A DNA stretch of 64,000 bases from Amycolatopsis suaedae. Its GTDB lineage: Bacteria; Actinomycetota; Actinomycetes; Mycobacteriales; Pseudonocardiaceae. The position numbers were made by a program, and so were the translations under genes. The notes under the pieces are model-generated. The model made no database searches and was not told the DNA's origin. It saw only the letters and a program-made list of their open reading frames with translations. Below, in pieces: positions 59,567-64,000 of this stretch. Location: assembly GCF_004214935.1 (NCBI RefSeq), contig NZ_SFCC01000009.1, positions 289,803-353,802 of the forward strand. The letters are read 5' to 3'. The first letter of the stretch is position 1. Each line of letters starts with the position of its first letter.

Positions 59567-61078
59567 ATGTTCGACAACACCAGCCGCCGCGACTTCCTGC
59601 GCTGGCTGTCGGTCAGCGGCGCGGCGCTGGCGGTGCCGGGGCTGCTGTCCGGGCCGGCCCGGGCCGCGTCGCCGGACGTCACCGTCATCACCCACGCCAC
59701 CCTGATCGACGGGACCGGGGCGCGGCCGCTGCGGGACGCGACGGTGATCGTCGTCGGCGGGCACGTGGTGTGGGCGGGTGCGCACGGGCACGCGCGGATC
59801 CCCAGGGGCGCCACGATCATCGACGCGCGCGGCAAGTTCGTCCTGCCCGGGCTGTGGGACATGCACACCCACGGCACCGCCTACGAGGACATCTCCATCC
59901 CGCTGTACCTGGTCAACGGTGTCACCGGGGTCAGGGAGATGGGCGGGTTCCCGTGGCTGCACGCGATCCGGGAGCGGATCGAGTCCGGTGAGCTGCTCGG
60001 GCCGCGGATGGTGATCGCCAGCAACTTCGTCGACGGCCCGATCTCGCTGATGGGGGAGAACGCCGTCCGGGTGTCCACAGTGGACGAGGCGAGGGCGGCC
60101 GTGCGGGCGGAGGCCGAGGGCGGGGCCGACCTGATCAAGGTCTACTCCTACCTGGAAGCGGAGCCGTTCGCCGCGGTCGCGGACGAGGCACGGCGGCTCG
60201 GGCTGCCGTTCGGCGGCCACGTCCCGTACCGCTCGACCCTGCCCGCCGCCAGCGACCTGGGGCAGCGCTGTTTCGAGCACCTCTACGACCTGCCACTGTC
60301 GGTGTCGCGGCTGCACGACCGGCTGCGTGCCGAACTCGCCCGCACCCCGCTGGACCCGGCCGACCCGCTGGCGTTCTTCCTCAAGACCAGGGAACTCGAC
60401 CGGCTGGCCGCCGCGCACTACGACCCGCGCCGGGGTGCGGCGGTGTTCGCTCGGCTCGTCCGTAACGGCAGCTGGGTGTCGCCGACGCTGACCGTGAACC
60501 GGATCGTGTCGTCCCCGGCGTCGGACTACGTCGACGATCCGCGGCTGGAGTACCTGCCCGGCTACATCAAGGACCCGTGGAAGGGCGCGCTGGCCCGCAC
60601 CGAGCCGAAGACGCCGGAGCAGATCGCGCGGCAGCGGGCGTACTTCACCGACCGGCTGCGCCTGGTCGGCAGGCTGCATCGGGCGGGTGTGGGGGTGCTC
60701 GGCGGCACCGACTGCACCAACCCCTACGTCGTGCCGGGCTTCGCCGTGCACGACGAGCTGGAACTGCTGGTGCGGGCCGGGCTGTCGCCGATGGCGGCCA
60801 TCCAGACGATGACCCGCGACGCCGCCCGGTTCCTCGGCCAGGAGGCCACCGCGGGCACGGTCGCGCCGGGCAAGGTCGCCGACCTGGTCGTCCTGGACGC
60901 CGACCCGCTGGCCGACATCCGCAACACCGCGAAGGTGAACACCGTCGTCGTCCGCGGCCGGGTCATCACCGCGGACGAGCGGCTCCGCATGCTGGCGGCG
61001 GTGAAGGAGGCCGCCGGCCGCCCGGCGCCGCCCGCGTCCGCGGCCGCACTCACGCGCCCGGCCTGCGCCTGCTTCTGA
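59567..61078 (+). CDS. Tat-exported amidohydrolase with a Cys-containing C-terminal tail
   Basis: The 503-residue protein has a Tat signal (SRRDFLRWLSVSGAALAVPG). An imidazolonepropionase-like amidohydrolase barrel follows with metal ligands in WDMHTHG, the Lys in LIKVYSY, the His in GGHVPY and FEHLYD, and the Asp in GGTDCTNP. The domain ends around RMLAAVKEAAGR. A 20-residue Pro/Ala-rich tail ends TRPACACF, unusual for the family. It may process the exported product, as amidohydrolases do in some peptide pathways. Whether the tail is a substrate region is open. Confidence 0.85.
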   Translation: MFDNTSRRDFLRWLSVSGAALAVPGLLSGPARAASPDVTVITHATLIDGTGARPLRDATVIVVGGHVVWAGAHGHARIPRGATIIDARGKFVLPGLWDMHTHGTAYEDISIPLYLVNGVTGVREMGGFPWLHAIRERIESGELLGPRMVIASNFVDGPISLMGENAVRVSTVDEARAAVRAEAEGGADLIKVYSYLEAEPFAAVADEARRLGLPFGGHVPYRSTLPAASDLGQRCFEHLYDLPLSVSRLHDRLRAELARTPLDPADPLAFFLKTRELDRLAAAHYDPRRGAAVFARLVRNGSWVSPTLTVNRIVSSPASDYVDDPRLEYLPGYIKDPWKGALARTEPKTPEQIARQRAYFTDRLRLVGRLHRAGVGVLGGTDCTNPYVVPGFAVHDELELLVRAGLSPMAAIQTMTRDAARFLGQEATAGTVAPGKVADLVVLDADPLADIRNTAKVNTVVVRGRVITADERLRMLAAVKEAAGRPAPPASAAALTRPACACF

Positions 61079-61089
61079 GGCCGCCCGGG

Positions 61090-61177
61090 CCAAACTCCCC
61101 CAATGTGGCATTGGGGGAGTTTGGAGTACACCAATGCCACATTGGGGGAGTTCAAGTTCCCCAATGCCACATTGGGG
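61090..61177. repeat. CCCCAATG palindrome array
   Basis: A perfect 16-bp-arm palindrome (61090-61105 and 61109-61124, centre TGG) is followed by two further copies of its core, CAATGCCACATTG (about 61132-61144) and CCCCAATGCCACATTGGGG (61159-61177). The first starts 12 bp after the amidohydrolase stop and is a likely terminator of the peptide operon. The rest of 61178-61292 holds nothing recognisable. Confidence 0.75.
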
Positions 61178-61292
61178 GCCAGTGGCTTTCTCTGGTCATG
61201 CCGATGGTGGATTTGGTGAGGTGAAGCCTGCGATCGGACCATTGGTGGACAGGCGAGCTGACATTGTCAGTGGATGGACGCATCCTGGGGCC

Positions 61293-62243
61293 GTGTTCAG
61301 AGGAAAATGGGATAGCCACCCGCTGGTGACAGGTCGGCGCCGCGATCACGATGTTGTACGCGCGGCGCAGTTGGAAGCGTTGGGAATGTCACGGCGCGCC
61401 ATTTACCAGCGGTGTCTGCCAGGAGGTCCGTGGAGGCGCTTGCTGCCGGGAGTCATCCAGCTTTCGAACTCAGAACCGAACGAACGGCAATGCACGCGGG
61501 CTGCGCTCCTGAAAGGTAAGACCGGAAGCATGATCACCGGCTTGTGGGCGGCTCGGCGCTACGGCTTGCGTCGGTTGCCCGAACCACGGCTGGTGCACCT
61601 GTTGGCGCCGGCGAGCAGGGAGGTGACGAGTGTTGGGTTCGTCCTGATCGAGAGGACGACTCGGCTGCCGAATCCGACATTCCGTAACGGTGTACCGCTG
61701 GCACCGGTCGTCCGCGCAGTACTCGACGGCGTTCGTCGCCTCCGGGACATCGATGCGATCCGTGCGTTGCTCGCCGAAGCTGTGCAACGTGGTTACGCGC
61801 GGTTGGAGGATCTAATTGAGGAGTTGAATCTGGGAAGTCAGCGAGGTTCCGCTCTGCCTCGGCGTGCCCTCCGCGAGATGGTGGGAGGAGCGAGGTCGGT
61901 CGCGGAGATCGATGCGACAACCGTGTGGGAGATGGCTGGCCTGCCTCAGGCGCTCTGGAACGTCAAGGTGTTCGATTCGGACGGCGTCCACGTGGCGACG
62001 CCTGATGCCTGGTGCGAGGAGGTCGCACTGGCATGGGAGATCGACTCGAAGGAGTTTCACTTATCCCCCGCGGACTACGCGCGGACTTTGGAGCGCAACG
62101 CTCGATACGCCGCGGCGGGTGTGGTGGTGGTGCAGACGTTGCCCTCGCGGTTACGCACCGAACCGGCCGCAGTGGCTGCGGAGTTACGCGCGGCATACGA
62201 AGCGGCGAAGGCTCGACCACGACCGGCGGTCCATCTGAGATGA
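61293..62243 (+). CDS. Hypothetical protein, AbiEi-like N-terminus with DUF559-like C-terminus
   Basis: The 316-residue protein has an N-terminal helix-turn-helix-like segment (AAQLEALGMSRRAIYQRC, then GPWRRLLPGVIQL) like the AbiEi antitoxin family. A C-terminal part (VATPDAWCEEVALAWEIDSKEFH) resembles the core of DUF559/very-short-patch-repair-like nuclease folds. No function is assigned. The start is the GTG at 61293; an ATG at 61386 is an alternative. It has lower GC content than the biosynthetic genes and is bracketed by CCCCAATG palindromes, which suggests separate, possibly acquired, origin. Confidence 0.6.
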   Translation: MFRGKWDSHPLVTGRRRDHDVVRAAQLEALGMSRRAIYQRCLPGGPWRRLLPGVIQLSNSEPNERQCTRAALLKGKTGSMITGLWAARRYGLRRLPEPRLVHLLAPASREVTSVGFVLIERTTRLPNPTFRNGVPLAPVVRAVLDGVRRLRDIDAIRALLAEAVQRGYARLEDLIEELNLGSQRGSALPRRALREMVGGARSVAEIDATTVWEMAGLPQALWNVKVFDSDGVHVATPDAWCEEVALAWEIDSKEFHLSPADYARTLERNARYAAAGVVVVQTLPSRLRTEPAAVAAELRAAYEAAKARPRPAVHLR

Positions 62244-62276
62244 CAGGCGACCGTGCCCAATGCGGCTATTGTTGCG

Positions 62277-62311
62277 TTCAAGTTCCCCAATGCCACATTG
62301 GGGAACTTGAA
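62277..62311. repeat. CCCCAATG palindrome downstream of 61293-62243
   Basis: Arms TTCAAGTTCCCCAATG (62277-62292) and its perfect complement (62296-62311) flank CCA, giving a 35-bp palindrome. A short CCCC-AAT-GGGG stem with a following ATTTTT (about 62316-62332) comes next. Both probably end the transcript of the gene at 61293. The core matches the array at 61090-61177. Confidence 0.75.
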
Positions 62312-62427
62312 CTCCCCCAATGGGGATTTTTCATCCTGATTGTGCTGGTCAGTGCGGTGACATTCGCGGTAACCGTTGCGCGGGAACGGGGTGGAGGGGT
62401 GTCAGCGGTGCTCGCTGGAACGAGGTG

Positions 62428-62480
62428 GAGCCCTCAGATGTTGATCAAGATGTGACCCAAGATCAGCACTCTGAGGGCTC
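62428..62480. repeat. Inverted repeat flanking the IS256 insertion
   Basis: GAGCCCTCAGA (62428-62438) and its exact complement (62470-62480) form a hairpin whose inner arms (GTTGATC / GATCAGC) also pair with mismatches. It borders the target duplication of the IS256 element and probably belongs to the older element or gene into which it inserted. Confidence 0.5.
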
Positions 62481-62486
62481 CGGCCC

Positions 62487-63924
62487 GGGCGTGTCAGATG
62501 TTCTGTGTATGAGATCAACTTTGTTGGAGGAGTACACAGGTGTCTGTGTCTGATGGTCGGTCGTCGTCTGCGCGGCAGGTGATCAACGAGATGATCGATG
62601 CTGGTCTGCTTGATCATGTGATGTCGCGGGTGGATGAGGGTGGGTTGGCGTTGACCGGTGAGGGTGGGGTGCTGCCTGAGCTGGTTAAGGCTGTGCTGGA
62701 GCGTGGGTTGCAGGCCGAGATGACCGGGCATTTGGGTTATGTCAAGGGTGATCCGGCTGGTCGGGGCTCGGGCAACTCCCGTAACGGGTCGAGTGCCAAG
62801 ACGGTGGCGACCGAGGTCGGGGACGTGGAGTTGTCGGTGCCGCGGGACCGGGCGGGCTCGTTCGAGCCCCGGTTGGTGCCCAAGGGAGCCCGGCGGGCCG
62901 GGGGCCTGGACGACATGATCATCTCGCTGTATGCGGGTGGGATGACGGTGCGCGATATTCAGCACCATCTGGCCCGCACGCTGGGCACCGAGCTGTCCCA
63001 CGACACGATCTCCACGATCACCGACGCGGTGCTCGACGAGGTCAAGGCCTGGCAGAGCAGGCCGCTGGAGGAGATCTACCCGATCATCTACCTGGACGCG
63101 CTGGTGGTGAAGGTCCGCGACGGCCACCAGATACGTAACAAGGCCGCGCACCTCGCCGTCGGCGTCGACCTCGACGGCGTCAAGCACGTGCTCGGAATCT
63201 GGGTCCAGGCCAGCGAGGGCGCGAAATTCTGGGCCGGGGTGTGCGCCGAGCTGCGCAACCGCGGGGTGCGTGACGTGCTGATCGTGTGCTGTGACGGGCT
63301 GACCGGGTTCCCCGAGGCGATTGAGGCCACCTGGCCGCAGAGCACGGTGCAGACCTGCACGGTGCACCTGATCCGGGCGGCGATGCGGTTCGTGTCCTAC
63401 AACGACCGCAAGAAGGTCGCCGCCGCGCTCAAGCCGATCTATACCGCGCCGACGGTGGAGGCCGCGCAGGTCGAGCTGGCCGACTTCGCCAACTCCGAAC
63501 TCGGCCGCAAGTATCCCGCCACCGTGCAGACCTGGGAGAACGCCTGGGAACGATTCATCCCGTTCCTGGCCTTCCCACCCGAACTACGCAAGATCATCTA
63601 CACCACGAACTCGATCGAGTCACTGAACTATCAGCTCCGCAAAATCATCAAGAATCGCGGCCACTTCCCCACCGACGACGCGGTGATCAAGCTGCTCTGG
63701 CTCGCCATCCGTGACATCGAGGACAAACGAGCCCGCCAACGCGACAAGGAAAAAGGCATCCCGCCCAACCAGCGCAAAGCCCCAGGCCGGCTCGTCGAAG
63801 GCGCCACCGTCCACGGCTGGAAACCAGCCCTCGGCGCCCTCGTCCTGCACTACCCAGACCGCCTCGACCAACACATCAACTAACCCCCATTTGCCCACAC
63901 ATACACAAAAACCTTGACAGGCTC
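62487..63924 (+). mobile_element. Complete IS256-family insertion sequence
   Basis: The 1438-bp element has imperfect terminal inverted repeats. The left end GGGCGTGTCAGATGTTCTGT compares with the right end, read on the other strand, GAGCCTGTCAAGGTTTTTGT. It is flanked by 8-bp direct repeats TCCGGCCC (62479-62486 and 63925-63932), the size expected for IS256 transposition. It encodes one intact transposase. The undamaged ends and duplication indicate a recent insertion. Confidence 0.9.
62540..63883 (+). CDS. IS256-family transposase
   Basis: The 447-residue mutator-type transposase carries the DDE residues in IYLDALVVKVRD, VCCDGLTGFPEAI and TNSIESLNYQLRK. The characteristic CTVHLIRAAMRFVSYNDRK segment lies before the last acidic residue. 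The start is the GTG at 62540, after GGAGGAG with 7 bp spacing; no internal stop is seen. It should bind the element's ends and catalyse copy-out type transposition. Confidence 0.95.
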   Translation: MSVSDGRSSSARQVINEMIDAGLLDHVMSRVDEGGLALTGEGGVLPELVKAVLERGLQAEMTGHLGYVKGDPAGRGSGNSRNGSSAKTVATEVGDVELSVPRDRAGSFEPRLVPKGARRAGGLDDMIISLYAGGMTVRDIQHHLARTLGTELSHDTISTITDAVLDEVKAWQSRPLEEIYPIIYLDALVVKVRDGHQIRNKAAHLAVGVDLDGVKHVLGIWVQASEGAKFWAGVCAELRNRGVRDVLIVCCDGLTGFPEAIEATWPQSTVQTCTVHLIRAAMRFVSYNDRKKVAAALKPIYTAPTVEAAQVELADFANSELGRKYPATVQTWENAWERFIPFLAFPPELRKIIYTTNSIESLNYQLRKIIKNRGHFPTDDAVIKLLWLAIRDIEDKRARQRDKEKGIPPNQRKAPGRLVEGATVHGWKPALGALVLHYPDRLDQHIN

Positions 63925-63932
63925 TCCGGCCC

Positions 63933-64000
63933 CACTGTCTACCAGAGCGCCCTGCCGGTATCGAAGTCCACCATCGAGTTTGTCACCGGTCTGATCAGGC
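63933..64000 (+). pseudogene. N-terminal part of a second, interrupted transposase-like gene
   Basis: Removing the IS256 element and one target copy joins 62452-62486 (GTG ACC CAA GAT CAG...) to 63933-64000 in one frame. The junction reads SEGSGPTVYQSALPVSKSTI, then EFVTGLIR to the window edge. This resembles the N-terminus of IS5-type transposases with a helix-turn-helix domain, a comparison from memory. The IS256 insertion separates it from its start. Confidence 0.45.

Noticed and set aside
53586..61078. Thiopeptide or lanthipeptide cluster
   Set aside because: No LanB-type dehydratase, LanC cyclase or pyridine synthase is present; only azole-forming enzymes are seen.

Overview
The window is a 64-kb piece of a high-GC actinobacterial chromosome. 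Mycothiol-type DinB proteins, DUF1707, an ECF42 sigma factor with its DGPF partner, a small laccase and DUF222/HNH genes all fit that group. Two recurring palindrome families (arms GTGAAGGCCACCTTCAC and CCCCAATG) and the style of the sugar genes make a Pseudonocardiales member, perhaps Amycolatopsis-like, my best guess. That genus call is inference. No rRNA, tRNA or CRISPR array was seen.

Layout. 1-9 kb: AraC regulator (cut by the window edge), Nramp-related transporter, HNH endonuclease, small oxidoreductases, a PepSY membrane protein, a cyclase and a flavoprotein monooxygenase. 9.6-16.7 kb: a secreted redox operon with a two-domain laccase, a 1327-residue ThuA/F5-8C/sugar-dehydrogenase/PKD/DUF1080 protein and a cupredoxin protein with four repeats. 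It ends at a 53-bp perfect palindrome. 16.8-31 kb: thiolase, serine hydrolase, metallophosphoesterase, P450, an SDR pseudogene beside its TetR gene, a second TetR/SDR pair, and the YciI/ECF42 pair. 31-34.4 kb: PAP2 phosphatase, response regulator, histidine kinase and a GerMN lipoprotein, ending in a 169-bp MITE-like element. 34.5-41.4 kb: AraC and MarR regulators, DinB-type proteins, a DJ-1 protein and a secreted GH28 enzyme.

41.5-61.1 kb is the most notable part: what looks like a biosynthetic gene cluster for a glycosylated azole-containing ribosomal peptide (LAP/TOMM). A seven-gene plus-strand operon (53586-61078) encodes an NmrA-like protein, a leader-binding cyclodehydratase partner, a YcaO cyclodehydratase with a proline-rich C-terminus, a SagB-type azoline dehydrogenase, a CPBP intramembrane protease, a glycosyltransferase and a Tat-exported amidohydrolase. 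Around it lie genes for a vancosamine-type aminosugar (C3 aminotransferase, 2,3-dehydratase, C3-methyltransferase, 4-ketoreductase), a second glycosyltransferase, a YtrA-type GntR regulator with two ABC transporters, a LuxR regulator and a methyltransferase. A shared inverted-repeat operator precedes the sugar operon and lies in the divergent promoter of the peptide operon. No conventional precursor peptide gene was found. The amidohydrolase ends in an unusual Cys-containing tail (ACACF).

61.3-64 kb: a lower-GC gene bracketed by CCCCAATG palindromes, then a complete IS256-family element with an 8-bp target duplication. It interrupts the beginning of what reads like a second transposase gene.
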